NCBI GenBank assembly: GCA_049642465.1
Contig: JBAROV010000123.1
Span: forward strand, 1 to 53,235
Direction: 5' to 3'
From: CAWDPQ01 sp049642465
GTDB taxonomy: Bacteria; Acidobacteriota; Vicinamibacteria; Vicinamibacterales; 2-12-FULL-66-21
Length of the DNA stretch: 53,235 nt
In this document: positions 8,254-16,657 of the stretch, piece by piece
Layout: each line of letters starts with the position of its first letter
Numbering within the stretch: the stretch's first letter is position 1
The notes under the pieces: generated by a model
Database searches by the model: none
Told to the model about the DNA's origin: nothing
The model's input: only the letters and a program-made list of their open reading frames with translations
Translations under genes and position numbers: made by a program

Positions 8254-9098
8254 TGCGCGCAACTGGAATCGACGTGACGGGGCGACACGCGCGTGTCGTG
8301 ACCGTTGACGAAAACGGGAAAGTCTTGGCGGTCTCGTCACACTCGGGCGACGATCCGGCCGCTGCGCTCAGAGCATCGTTCGAATCTGCGAAACAACCGG
8401 ATGCCGTCGTCGGCATCGCCAGCGACGATGCGGAAGCGAGTCGTTCCGCCAAAGAGTTGCACGCTGCCGTATTCCACACGAGCGAAGCGCTGGCCACTGG
8501 AGAATCATGGGTTGGTGCTGCGAAAGGAGCGCGTCACGCCGTGTGCCTCTGGCTCGGGGATCGCGTGGTCGCAGGGATCCTGTTGAACGGTGCGCCATGG
8601 TTAGGCGCGCATGGTTTGGCGGGGAATGCCGCGTGGCTTGCCTTGAATCCAGTCGAACGGCAGGACTATCGCAAATTTGGCAGCTTTGCCGCTGAAGTCA
8701 ACGATCAGGGAATCGCACGCCGGCTCACGTGGCGCGTTCAGGCCGGAGACGAGTCGATCGTGGTCGAACGGGCCGGAGGTCTGGACGCGATTGCCGCGAA
8801 GCATGTCTTCGAAGGCGCTCGCGAGTCGGATGGCGTGGCGATTTCCGTGGTGCGCGACACTGCCCGCTACATTGCGATGGCAGCGGCCAATCTTGCCATC
8901 GCCGTCGATCCAGAGATCGTCGTGATTGGCGGCCCGATTACGTCTGCATCAGATCTCTTGCGCGACGCCCTGCGCCAGGATTTCGATCGCCGACTGCCGC
9001 CGCCGATGGTGTCTCGGGTGCGTTGCGAATTCTCGCCGCTCGGTGAGGATGCCATCGCCCTGGGTGCGGCGCGGCTGGCAATGGTTGCACGCGTATGA
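8253..9098 (+). CDS. Divergent ROK-family (sugar kinase-like) protein
   Basis: The 281-residue protein has the actin-like ATPase layout of ROK proteins: an N-terminal phosphate loop (GIDVTGRHARVV) and a C-terminal adenosine-site stretch (IAVDPEIVVIGGPI). The usual DxGGT start is changed to DVTG, and I cannot see the ExGH sugar motif or the CxCGxxGC zinc site, so it may be an inactive or re-targeted member. A role in amino-sugar phosphorylation is suggested only by its 4-bp ATGA overlap with nagA. Confidence 0.7.
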   Translation: MRATGIDVTGRHARVVTVDENGKVLAVSSHSGDDPAAALRASFESAKQPDAVVGIASDDAEASRSAKELHAAVFHTSEALATGESWVGAAKGARHAVCLWLGDRVVAGILLNGAPWLGAHGLAGNAAWLALNPVERQDYRKFGSFAAEVNDQGIARRLTWRVQAGDESIVVERAGGLDAIAAKHVFEGARESDGVAISVVRDTARYIAMAAANLAIAVDPEIVVIGGPITSASDLLRDALRQDFDRRLPPPMVSRVRCEFSPLGEDAIALGAARLAMVARV

Positions 9099-10255
9099 CG
9101 CTCCTCACAGGCGTTGACATCGTCGTTCCCAACCGGATCATCACCAACGGGACGCTGGTGATCGAAGGCGATCGGATCAGCGACATCATCAGCGGGATGC
9201 GGACTGGCGGTGAAGACTTCACGGGACATCTGGTACTCCCCGGCTTCATCGACGTGCACGTGCATGGCCTCTACGGTGTGGATGCGCTCGACGGCGAGAA
9301 CGCCGTCGATGAGATTGCGCGCCTGCTGCCGCGCTTCGGCGTGACCGCCTTCTGCCCCACGTCAATCGCGTGTCCGCCACCGGAGTTGAAGCGCATGCTG
9401 TTGGCCGTTCGACGCGCGCGGGAGGCGCCGCCGCGGGGCGCGCGCGTATTGCCCGCTCACCTCGAGAGCAACTTCATCAACCCGGAATACAAGGGGGCGC
9501 AGCCCGCTGAGTGTCTCCGCAGCCCACGCGAGGTCGTTCGCGAAGGAGAGTTCAGTGGCGCGGAGATTCTCGACGTGATTCGTGACGCGCGACCGGACGT
9601 CGGGATCATAACCATCGCGCCCGAGCTCGATGGGGCGCTCGAACTCATTTCAGATCTGGTCAAGCACGGTCATCGCGTGTCGCTGGGGCATTCCGGCGCC
9701 ACCTTTGAGCAAGCCATGGCCGGGATTGAAGCCGGCGCGACGCAGGCGACGCATCTCTTCAATCGAATGCCGCCCCTCGGTCATCGATCGCCGGGCCTTG
9801 CCGGCGCCGTGCTGTCGCACGAGGGCGTAGCGACGGAGGTGGTCTGCGATGGCGTGCACGTGCATCCAACGATGATCCGAATGGCGATAGCCGCGAAGCG
9901 TCCGGAGCGTGTGATGGCGATTACCGACGGTACGGCCGGCGCGGGGTTGCCTCGAGGCACCGAGACCCTCCTGGGCGGTCGGAGAATTACGGTCCGCAAC
10001 GCGGCGTACCTTGACGACGGCACCATCGCTGGTAGCGTGCTGACGATGGATCAGGCGTTTGCGGTGGCAGTAACCGGTGTTGGCCTTTCGCTGCCGGAGG
10101 CGGCGACGATCTGTTCGACGACGCCGGCCCGCGAGATGGGCCTGAACGGATTCGGTGTCGTTACCGTGGGCGCGGCCGCTGATATCGTCGTGCTGGACCA
10201 TGCCTTTCGGGTCGTTCGCACGTACATTGCCGGGAAACTGGCCTTTTCTGCGTAA
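9095..10255 (+). CDS. nagA: N-acetylglucosamine-6-phosphate deacetylase
   Basis: This 386-residue amidohydrolase removes acetate from GlcNAc-6-phosphate to give glucosamine-6-phosphate, a cytoplasmic step of amino-sugar use and cell-wall recycling. Visible motifs are the metal site GFIDVHVHG, the glutamate in HLESNF, SLGHSGATF, the histidine in THLFN, HEGV...VCDGVHVHP and the catalytic Asp in AITDGT. The length is normal for the family. The ATG overlaps the preceding ROK-like gene by 4 bp. A GH3 hexosaminidase that could supply GlcNAc is encoded at 51216, far from this operon. Confidence 0.95.
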   Translation: MTLLTGVDIVVPNRIITNGTLVIEGDRISDIISGMRTGGEDFTGHLVLPGFIDVHVHGLYGVDALDGENAVDEIARLLPRFGVTAFCPTSIACPPPELKRMLLAVRRAREAPPRGARVLPAHLESNFINPEYKGAQPAECLRSPREVVREGEFSGAEILDVIRDARPDVGIITIAPELDGALELISDLVKHGHRVSLGHSGATFEQAMAGIEAGATQATHLFNRMPPLGHRSPGLAGAVLSHEGVATEVVCDGVHVHPTMIRMAIAAKRPERVMAITDGTAGAGLPRGTETLLGGRRITVRNAAYLDDGTIAGSVLTMDQAFAVAVTGVGLSLPEAATICSTTPAREMGLNGFGVVTVGAAADIVVLDHAFRVVRTYIAGKLAFSA

Positions 10256-10418
10256 TTTCCCAACCCCCAACTCCCAATTCCCAACTCCCAGGGTGCGGCT
10301 CGACGTAAACGGCTGAAATACGGTGGTCATTGCCCATCCGGCGGCGTTCCACCCAGCTGCGCCGCAGCCATCCCCCGATTGTTGGAACCCTCCGCTGACC
10401 GCCGCCGTCTACCAGCGT
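10256..10418. repeat. Spacer with short CCCAACT direct repeats
   Basis: Between nagA and the DUF4097 gene, 10258-10291 holds successive CCCAACC, CCCAACT, CCCAATT and CCCAACT units on the plus strand. They resemble the low-complexity blocks seen in other spacers of the window. An in-frame start for the next gene also exists at 10323 but would skip the export signal. No promoter stands out. Confidence 0.5.
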
Positions 10419-11309
10419 ATGAGAAAGCTTTCCTCGTGTGCGGCGATCGTCTGCGCGTCCGTTTTCATTGGGGCCTGTGTGGTCAGCGTGGACTCCCAGG
10501 CGCAAATCGTGCGCGAGGAGAAGCGCTTCACCGTGCGCGGGGTTCCCGACGTGAAGCTGACGACGTTCGACGGTGCGATTGAACTTCAGGCGTCTGACAG
10601 CAACGAGGTGGTCGTCAAAATCGAAAAGCGTGCCGCGACGAAAGAGGCAGTGGACGCATTGGAGGTGACGGCGACTCAGGACGGCAACCGCGTTGCCGTT
10701 GAAGTCAAGCATCCGCGGTCCGAGTCGTTTACCGGAATTGGGTTCAATCGCTCGGCCAGCGCGCGATTGATCGTATCCGTCCCACGCCACGCGAACATCG
10801 TGGCGAGGACCGGCGATGGTTCCATTCGGCTGGACGGTTTGACAGGACGGCTCGAGTTGCGCACTGGCGATGGCAGCATCCGCGTGGCCGACGCGTCAGG
10901 TGATCTGCGGTTGCATACCGGGGATGGATCCATCACGGTTGAACGAGCGGAGGGCACGCTCGACCTCGACACCGGAGACGGCGGCGTCAACGTGAGCGGA
11001 AAGCTGAGTGCCGTGAAAATGCACACCGGGGACGGTTCGATTGTCTATCGCGCCGAGCCCGGCACGGTCATGTCGGACGCATGGGACATCACCACCGGCG
11101 ACGGCGGTATCGCGCTGTATTTGCCCACGGATTTCGATGCGGACCTCGATGCGCGCACGGGTGACGGATCGATCGCCAACGATCTCAGCATCTCGGCGGC
11201 GGACACGGCCGATGAACGCCGCGCGCTGCGCGGACGTCTCGGCAGCGGCGGCAAGACGCTGCGTGTGCGCACCGGCGACGGTGCGATCAAACTCAGACCA
11301 ACCACCTAG
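10419..11309 (+). CDS. DUF4097-type beta-helix lipoprotein with RTGDGSI repeats
   Basis: Starting at ATG 10419 gives 296 residues with a lipoprotein signal (MRKLSSCAAIVCASVFIGAC, Cys at residue 20), so the protein should be lipid-anchored in the envelope. Residues from about 125 carry regular repeats of the type (R/H/D)TGDG(S/G)I about every 18-25 residues, at least eight copies, which would stack as a beta-solenoid as in DUF4097 (putative adhesin) proteins. No catalytic site is seen. The upstream GTG at 10323 is less likely because it buries the lipobox. It is convergent with queC, 28 bp apart. Confidence 0.8.
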   Translation: MRKLSSCAAIVCASVFIGACVVSVDSQAQIVREEKRFTVRGVPDVKLTTFDGAIELQASDSNEVVVKIEKRAATKEAVDALEVTATQDGNRVAVEVKHPRSESFTGIGFNRSASARLIVSVPRHANIVARTGDGSIRLDGLTGRLELRTGDGSIRVADASGDLRLHTGDGSITVERAEGTLDLDTGDGGVNVSGKLSAVKMHTGDGSIVYRAEPGTVMSDAWDITTGDGGIALYLPTDFDADLDARTGDGSIANDLSISAADTADERRALRGRLGSGGKTLRVRTGDGAIKLRPTT

Positions 11310-11337
11310 CCCGTTGCCCGTCTTCGCTGCCGCGTGT

Positions 11338-12030
11338 CTATCTTGCCGGCTTTGTCGCGTATCGCGTCGGATCTTCAACCCCCGCCTCGCTAAACGCATC
11401 ACGGCGCTCGCGACACTTACTGCACTGACCACAATGTAAGCCGCCAATCGGCTGCATGCACGAGAGGGTCAAGCCAAACGGCACACCAAGTGCCGCGCCG
11501 ACGCGAATGACGTCCGCCTTGTGCAGGCCTGAATACGGTGCCTCAATCGTGATCTCGGTTCCGAGTCCCAGACCGAGTGCGAGCGCCATCGCGTGGAAGA
11601 ATTCAGGCGTCGCATCCGGGAATGGATTACCGGCGAGCGGGCCCATGAGCACACGCGTCAGCCCCGCGCGTGCCATGAACACGGCGGCCTTTGACAGCAG
11701 AATGATGTTGCGCCCTTCGATGTACACGTCTGCATCTGGAGTGTCGAAGGCAGGCGCCTTTCCGCGGATGGCCCAGTGGGTGGCCGGAAACACGTCGCGC
11801 ATGTCGACGTGAAGCTTGATCGCGCCTGAGACATTTCGGCGGTAAGGTGGTGCGGCAAGAAGCCGATCGATCGCCGACTGTTCGGCAGCTTCCCAAGCCA
11901 GGCCCGAGGCGACGTAGATGGGGATGGCGGTTCCCTTGGAAGCCGCATCCGCCAACAGCACCGCCGAATCGAGCCCCGCCGAGAACAGGACGGCTACGGC
12001 TTGCGCGTCATTCTCCCGGTTGACTACCAT
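11338..12030 (-). CDS. queC: 7-cyano-7-deazaguanine synthase (QueC family)
   Basis: The 230-residue protein has an N-terminal ATP-pyrophosphatase loop (LFSAGLDSAVLL; SGGxDS in most homologues, here SAGLDS) and the C-terminal zinc-binding pattern C..HCGQCSKCRER. QueC turns 7-carboxy-7-deazaguanine into preQ0 using ATP and ammonia in queuosine synthesis. It is divergent from queD with only 8 bp between the start codons, so the promoters must overlap the neighbour's coding sequence. The changed P-loop glycine is worth noting, but context supports the assignment. Confidence 0.85.
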   Translation of the reverse strand: MVVNRENDAQAVAVLFSAGLDSAVLLADAASKGTAIPIYVASGLAWEAAEQSAIDRLLAAPPYRRNVSGAIKLHVDMRDVFPATHWAIRGKAPAFDTPDADVYIEGRNIILLSKAAVFMARAGLTRVLMGPLAGNPFPDATPEFFHAMALALGLGLGTEITIEAPYSGLHKADVIRVGAALGVPFGLTLSCMQPIGGLHCGQCSKCRERRDAFSEAGVEDPTRYATKPAR

Positions 12031-12038
12031 CGCGGGTG

Positions 12039-12452
12039 ATGTATCTCGTCACCAAGCGCCTCGAGTTCTGCTACGGGCATCGCCTCCTCGATTACGAGGG
12101 GGTGTGCAAGCATCCGCACGGTCACAATGCTGTCGTTGAGGTGGAGGTGCGCACGGACCGGCTCGACAGCAGGAATATGGTCGCGGATTTCAGCGACATC
12201 AAGCGTGTGGTGAAAGGCTGGATCGATCGCGAGCTCGATCACAAGATGATCCTGCGCCATGACGATCCGCTCGTCGAGCCGCTCCGCAAGCTCGGCGAAC
12301 CGGTCTACATCCTCGAAAGCAACCCGACGGTCGAACGGATCGCCAAACTGATTTTCGACGAAGGCCGGCGCCTGGGAATCGACATCGTGACCGTCCGCGT
12401 TTGGGAGACCCCTTCGTCGTTCGCCTCGTACGGACACGCGCTCAGCGCTTGA
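12039..12452 (+). CDS. queD: 6-carboxytetrahydropterin synthase (QueD)
   Basis: The 137-residue protein (ATG 12039; a GTG codon lies one codon earlier) has the pterin synthase pattern: zinc histidines in YGHRL and HGHN, and the catalytic Cys in VCKHPHGHN. It makes 6-carboxy-5,6,7,8-tetrahydropterin from dihydroneopterin triphosphate, the first dedicated step to queuosine. The C-terminal glutamate (VWETPSS) that holds the pterin is present. Its end overlaps the convergent regulator/beta-barrel gene by 11 bp. Confidence 0.92.
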   Translation: MYLVTKRLEFCYGHRLLDYEGVCKHPHGHNAVVEVEVRTDRLDSRNMVADFSDIKRVVKGWIDRELDHKMILRHDDPLVEPLRKLGEPVYILESNPTVERIAKLIFDEGRRLGIDIVTVRVWETPSSFASYGHALSA

Positions 12453-13899
12453 ACGGAAGCTCGTACGACAAGTACAGGAAGGCTCCAGACTCGGTTTCTC
12501 CTCCACCCCACGTCATTGGAACGGCCAGCCCGAGTATGAGCTGCTGATCGCCGAGGTTCCACCCGCCGCGCACGCCGGGAGACAGCGTGAAGAACGCCTC
12601 GCGCTCTGTCCCATCAAGGGTCGGATACTCGTCGAAATTGGCGACGCTCTCCAGCATGAGATGGAGCATCGGCCGGAGGCGATAAATGCCGCTTCCGGCG
12701 AGGAACGGCGACATGAGGCTGACTTTGTTTTCCGGTCGCGGGCTCTCCACCGCTGAAAACCAGGTGAAACCAGCGTTCCAATGCCAGGTGACATCGTTTA
12801 TTTGTTTGCTGAAGGGCAGGTTCACCTGGAGTCCCGACGAGCCCATGCCAAGTCCCCGATCAGACGAGCCCGTCGGAAGAATGAGGCTCAGTCGCGGAGA
12901 GAACGCGGGTCGCCCGGGTCCGTCCATCAACGCTTGAAATCGATAGTTGATGAGAGTGTCGCCGAATCCTGTCGTCCCCTGCCCACTCAACCATGAGAGC
13001 GTATAGGAGAACTGGTGTGCCTGCGTCCCGACCGGCCACTCCTGCGTGAAGGTGGGCTCCCACACGCCGTTGCTCCGGGTCGCGTTGAAGATGTTCTGGA
13101 AGATCCCCGCCTCCTGGTTGAACGCTTCCTCGACGAGAAATGAGTTGTCGGCGATTTCAAAGGGCCGCGGTTGATCGGGCGGACTCGTCTGCGCCGATAC
13201 CCCCGTCGTGATTCCCAGAAGCGATAAGACGAGGACGGCCGTCTGAACGAGCACCTTCGAGGCGGCCCGCGCGCCAATCGTGAATTCGCGAGCGCCTCTC
13301 AAGCGGACGCTGTCTGCAGCAGGATCGCGCTCCTCCACGCGGACGATGGCGCCGGGCTTGAGATCGTGACGCTCGATGAACTGGAGAAAGTCCCGATCTT
13401 GATCGCTCACGCGGCTGACACGCACGGGTTTGTTCAACGGGCACGTCAGCAACGTTTCGTACTGCTGGCGCTCCACGACCCCCTCGGCATCCGGGATCGG
13501 ATCGCCGTGAGGATCCACCTCGGGTCGCCCCAGCATTTCGTCGATGCGATCGATCAGGCGATCGGACACGGCATGCTCGAGGTTTTCGGCTTCGTCGTGG
13601 ACTTCTGTCCAGCTCATCCCCATCACCTTTACGAGAAAGAGTTCAATCAGTCGGTGACGGCGCAGCACGAGCGCCGCCAGACGTTCCCCTGCCCGGGTGA
13701 GCCGCACTCCCACGTACGGCTCGTAGCGCACCAGACCCGACTCGGCCAGCGCCTTGACCATCGTCGTGGCGGTTCCCGGCACCACACCCAGGGAGGACGC
13801 AAGTTGCCCCATGGGGACGAGCGCCTGAGGCGACCTCAGGGCCGTCTGCGCCTGCAGAATGGCCTTCAGATAGTTCTCAACGGTTTGGGACGGGAGCAT
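12442..13899 (-). CDS. DtxR/MntR-type metalloregulator in one frame with an exported beta-barrel-like domain
   Basis: One uninterrupted frame of 485 codons. Residues 1-145 are a DtxR-family winged helix plus dimer domain; metal ligands align as H82, E86, H101, E105, E108, H109, with Glu in place of the DtxR Cys102, as in Mn-sensing members. Residues 155-219 are an FeoA/SH3-like domain ending REFTIGARAASKVLV. A signal-peptide-like stretch follows (216-237, LLGITTGVSAQ), then about 250 residues of alternating beta strands ending in Phe-Lys-Arg (YELPFKR), like outer-membrane transporter/phenol-pathway barrels. An in-frame GTG at 13254 could start the barrel separately, but its predicted n-region lacks a basic residue and no Shine-Dalgarno is visible. 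So this is either a true fusion or two proteins from one frame. Its start is 68 bp from the divergent multicopper oxidase start. Confidence 0.85.
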   Translation of the reverse strand: MLPSQTVENYLKAILQAQTALRSPQALVPMGQLASSLGVVPGTATTMVKALAESGLVRYEPYVGVRLTRAGERLAALVLRRHRLIELFLVKVMGMSWTEVHDEAENLEHAVSDRLIDRIDEMLGRPEVDPHGDPIPDAEGVVERQQYETLLTCPLNKPVRVSRVSDQDRDFLQFIERHDLKPGAIVRVEERDPAADSVRLRGAREFTIGARAASKVLVQTAVLVLSLLGITTGVSAQTSPPDQPRPFEIADNSFLVEEAFNQEAGIFQNIFNATRSNGVWEPTFTQEWPVGTQAHQFSYTLSWLSGQGTTGFGDTLINYRFQALMDGPGRPAFSPRLSLILPTGSSDRGLGMGSSGLQVNLPFSKQINDVTWHWNAGFTWFSAVESPRPENKVSLMSPFLAGSGIYRLRPMLHLMLESVANFDEYPTLDGTEREAFFTLSPGVRGGWNLGDQQLILGLAVPMTWGGGETESGAFLYLSYELPFKR

Positions 13900-13903
13900 G
13901 CAG

Positions 13904-13943
13904 TTGACTTTGGAGCATACAATCGATTATTTTGAATTGTCAA
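13904..13943. promoter_or_regulatory. AT-rich divergent control region with overlapping face-to-face promoters
   Basis: For the regulator (minus strand) TTGACA (13943-13938) and TATGCT (13919-13914) are 18 bp apart. For the oxidase operon (plus) TTGACT (13904-13909) and TATTTT (13928-13933) are also 18 bp apart. The two promoters occupy the same 40 bp, and the block includes the palindrome AATCGATT (13921-13928) and outer arms TTGAC/GTCAA. The stretch is strikingly AT-rich for this window. A metalloregulator bound here could silence both directions. The regulator start would be only about 8 nt from its transcription start. Confidence 0.5.
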
Positions 13944-13966
13944 AAAATAGAGGCGCCAGAGATCAA

Positions 13967-15037
13967 ATGGGCGAATTGAACCGGCGGGCGTGGTTGAAAC
14001 TGGCGGGCCTGGGCTCGGCGGCGGGGGCCGCGGTCGTGGGCAGCCATGCCGTCGGAGCGCAGACGAACGTGCCGAGCCCGACCCCGGCCGGTGGTCCGGC
14101 CGACACCTTCTCGCACGCCGCGCATCTTGCCGGACCAGTGGGCCGCGCGTCGCTCGAAGTGTTCAACCCGACGACGTTTCTCCGTGCCTGGAATTTCTCC
14201 GATCGTTCCCCCTCCGAACGCGCAAGATACTACCGCGAGACGGCCCGGCCCGACGGTTCCCTCCTGCGCGAGTATCGGATTGTTGCTATCGATCGAGAGA
14301 TCGAGATCGCCCCCGGCGTGTATTTCCCGGCGTGGACCTACAACGGGCAAGTACCGGGGCCGACGATTCGGGCAACCGAGGGCGATCGGATCAAGATCGA
14401 ATTCCTCAACCAGGGCAGTCACCCGCACACGATGCACTTCCACGGGTGGCACCCGCCGGAGATGGACGGCTCGCTGCCCGAGCACCAGGTGATGCCCGGT
14501 CACCGCTTCACGTACGAATTCGACGCCGAGCCATTCGGGCTCCACCTCTATCACTGTCATGCCGTACCGCTGAAGCGCCACATTCACAAGGGGCTCTACG
14601 GCGCGTTCGTGATCGATCCCAAAGGCGGTCGTCCGGCGGCGGACGAGCTCGTGATGATCATGAATGGGTTCGACACCAACTTCGATGCCGACAACGAAGT
14701 CTACGCGGTGAACACCATCGCGAACCACTTCGTTCATGAACCGATTCGCGTCGAAGTGGGCCAGCTCGTTCGGATGTATCTGATCAACGTCACCGAATTC
14801 GACCTGGTGAACAGCCTCCACTTGCACGGCATGTTCTTCGAAGTCTTCAAAACGGGCACGAGCAGAACAGCAGGGGAGACGACAGACACCATCGTCCTCT
14901 GCCAGGGCGAGCGAGCGATTCTCGAGACGCGATTCCGTTATCCGGGCAGATTCATGTTTCACGCGCATCAGAGTGAGTTTGCCGAACTCGGGTGGATGGG
15001 AATGTTCGAAGCCGTAGGAGCGCGCCGTGATACCTGA
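13967..15037 (+). CDS. TAT-exported two-domain multicopper oxidase
   Basis: From ATG 13967 the protein has 356 residues and a twin-arginine signal (NRRAWLKLAGLGSAAG..VGAQ), so it is exported folded, as usual for copper enzymes. An earlier in-frame ATG (13898) lies in the promoter region. Copper ligands appear as TMHFHGWH, LHLYHCHAV, LHLHGM and FMFHAHQSEFAELGWMGMF: type-1 and trinuclear/type-2 motifs of two-domain oxidases and nitrite-reductase-like proteins. It oxidises a metal ion or organic substrate, or reduces a small molecule; the substrate is not readable. It is the first gene of an operon with a ZIP transporter and a cupredoxin. Confidence 0.88.
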   Translation: MGELNRRAWLKLAGLGSAAGAAVVGSHAVGAQTNVPSPTPAGGPADTFSHAAHLAGPVGRASLEVFNPTTFLRAWNFSDRSPSERARYYRETARPDGSLLREYRIVAIDREIEIAPGVYFPAWTYNGQVPGPTIRATEGDRIKIEFLNQGSHPHTMHFHGWHPPEMDGSLPEHQVMPGHRFTYEFDAEPFGLHLYHCHAVPLKRHIHKGLYGAFVIDPKGGRPAADELVMIMNGFDTNFDADNEVYAVNTIANHFVHEPIRVEVGQLVRMYLINVTEFDLVNSLHLHGMFFEVFKTGTSRTAGETTDTIVLCQGERAILETRFRYPGRFMFHAHQSEFAELGWMGMFEAVGARRDT

Positions 15038-16259
15038 GACGCCAAGCGTTTCGGCGACGGCGACCCCCGTTGCGCGACGCCGCGGATCCGTTCCGCGGTG
15101 GGTCGTGGCGCTCTTCCCGCTGGCGCTCCTGGCTGGACTGATTACCGTGATCCTGCGAACCGGCGTACCCGGCATCGAACCTCCGGAGGGCGCGCCGCCG
15201 ATCGAGCGACTCGTAATCGAGCGAGCGAGCCTCGACGCCCACGGCATCCAACTGGCCGTGCTGAATGACGGGCCCGACCCCGTGACGATCGCGCAAGTGA
15301 CCGTAGACGATGCGTATTGGGCCTTTACCGCCCAGGGTGGTCAAACGCTGAAGCACCTCGGACGGATGACCATCGCGATCCCATACCCGTGGGTGGCCGG
15401 TGAAGCGCATCTTGTCAAGCTGGTCACGTCCACCGGCACAACGTTCGAGCACGAGATTGCCGTGGCCGTTGAAACGCCGAGAGCCGACGGCCGGCACCTG
15501 CTCGCGTTTACGCTGGTTGGCGTCTACGTCGGCGTGATTCCTGTTGCCCTTGGCCTGCTGTGGTTCCCGCTGGTGTCGCGTCTGGGCCGAACCGGCATCG
15601 ATGTCCTCCTCGCCTTGACGATCGGTCTGCTGGTGTTTCTATTCGTCGATACGGCGCATGAAGGGATTGAGGCGGCTTCCACATTGCCCGGCTCGTACCA
15701 GGGCGCCGCTCTGTTCTTCGGCGCGGCAGCACTCGCCTACCTCGCGCTCGAATCCTTCGGGGCATGGCTGCGCGCGCGGCGATCCCGTGCGAAGCAGGTG
15801 GGCTCGCCGGGTTCGGTGCTCGCGCTGCTCATCGCAACCGGCATCGGATTGCACAACTTTGGCGAAGGGCTTGCGATCGGTGCGGCATTCGCCCTGGGGG
15901 AGGCGGCGCTTGGAACGTTGCTGTTGATTGGATTCACACTGCACAACACCACTGAGGGGCTGGCGATCATTGCCCCGATTGCCAAGGAGCGGCCGTCCCT
16001 TGGAGCCCTGGTCAAGCTGGGGCTGATCGGCGGGCTGCCGACGATCGCCGGCGCGTGGGCGGGCGGGCTTGTCTACTCGCCCGTGTTGGCCGTTTTGTTT
16101 CTCGGGTTAGGCGCTGGGGCAATTGCGCAGGTCGTCTGGCAGATCGGACGGCAAGTTGGAACCGGTTCGTTCGCGGAGCGATTTGCCTCAGCCCCGATCC
16201 TGAGCGGACTCATTGCGGGCTTCGTAATCATGTTGGCGACAGGAATGTTGGTTGGGTGA
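15027..16259 (+). CDS. ZIP-family divalent metal transporter with an extracytoplasmic N-terminal domain
   Basis: The 410-residue protein starts at a GTG (15027) with a good Shine-Dalgarno (GGAG at 15017-15020) inside the end of the oxidase gene. One membrane segment (about 28-45) is followed by a soluble beta-rich region (about 50-155) and then eight hydrophobic segments typical of ZIP transporters. The metal-path motifs HNFGEGLAIG and HNTTEGLAI in successive helices are clear. ZIP proteins bring Zn, Mn or Fe into the cytoplasm. The extra N-terminal domain is unusual; standard ZIPs are about 250-300 residues. Placement behind a Mn-type regulator hints at Mn or Fe. Confidence 0.87.
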   Translation: MIPETPSVSATATPVARRRGSVPRWVVALFPLALLAGLITVILRTGVPGIEPPEGAPPIERLVIERASLDAHGIQLAVLNDGPDPVTIAQVTVDDAYWAFTAQGGQTLKHLGRMTIAIPYPWVAGEAHLVKLVTSTGTTFEHEIAVAVETPRADGRHLLAFTLVGVYVGVIPVALGLLWFPLVSRLGRTGIDVLLALTIGLLVFLFVDTAHEGIEAASTLPGSYQGAALFFGAAALAYLALESFGAWLRARRSRAKQVGSPGSVLALLIATGIGLHNFGEGLAIGAAFALGEAALGTLLLIGFTLHNTTEGLAIIAPIAKERPSLGALVKLGLIGGLPTIAGAWAGGLVYSPVLAVLFLGLGAGAIAQVVWQIGRQVGTGSFAERFASAPILSGLIAGFVIMLATGMLVG

Positions 16260-16264
16260 CGATC

Positions 16265-16657
16265 ATGCGAACCTATTCCAGACTTCTCTTCGTGCTGATC
16301 TTTCTCGGCGGGGCTGCGCTCATGCTCCCGCGGATCGTGTCATCGCGTGAAGAAGCACGCACCGTCTCGCTCGTCGTCCGCAACATGACCTACTACCTCG
16401 AAGGGGACACCACGCCGAATCCATCGCTCAGATTCGCAGCGGGCGAGCAGGTACGCCTGACGCTTCGCAACGAGGATCCCGGGATGGCGCACGACTTCAA
16501 TATCAGACCGTGGAATGTCGGCACGAAAATCCTCGACGGCAAGGGCCAGGACACTGTCAGCTTCCGTGTACCGTCACGATTCGAAGGCCCGACAACCTAT
16601 ACATGCACACCGCACTCCGCGATGATGAGCGGCGACATCATCATTGAGCAGCGATGA
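16265..16657 (+). CDS. Membrane-anchored cupredoxin
   Basis: The 130-residue protein starts 5 bp after the ZIP gene. Residues 5-22 form an anchor or signal helix (LLFVLIFLGGAALMLP). The rest is a small cupredoxin with type-1 copper ligands: His in MAHDFN, then Cys, His and Met in YTCTPHSAMM. It would carry one electron at the outer face of the membrane and is the natural partner of the multicopper oxidase two genes upstream. The stop codon lies inside a 9-bp hairpin stem. Confidence 0.85.
   Translation: MRTYSRLLFVLIFLGGAALMLPRIVSSREEARTVSLVVRNMTYYLEGDTTPNPSLRFAAGEQVRLTLRNEDPGMAHDFNIRPWNVGTKILDGKGQDTVSFRVPSRFEGPTTYTCTPHSAMMSGDIIIEQR

Noticed and set aside
7234..8340. 368-codon open frame opposite the DHS-like and PIN-like genes
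   Set aside because: No domain similarity; it spans two well-supported plus-strand genes.
13940..15247. Long open frame of 435 codons on the minus strand opposite the multicopper oxidase
   Set aside because: It mirrors the GC-rich codon pattern of the oxidase, has no recognisable domain and conflicts with a complete copper-ligand set on the plus strand.
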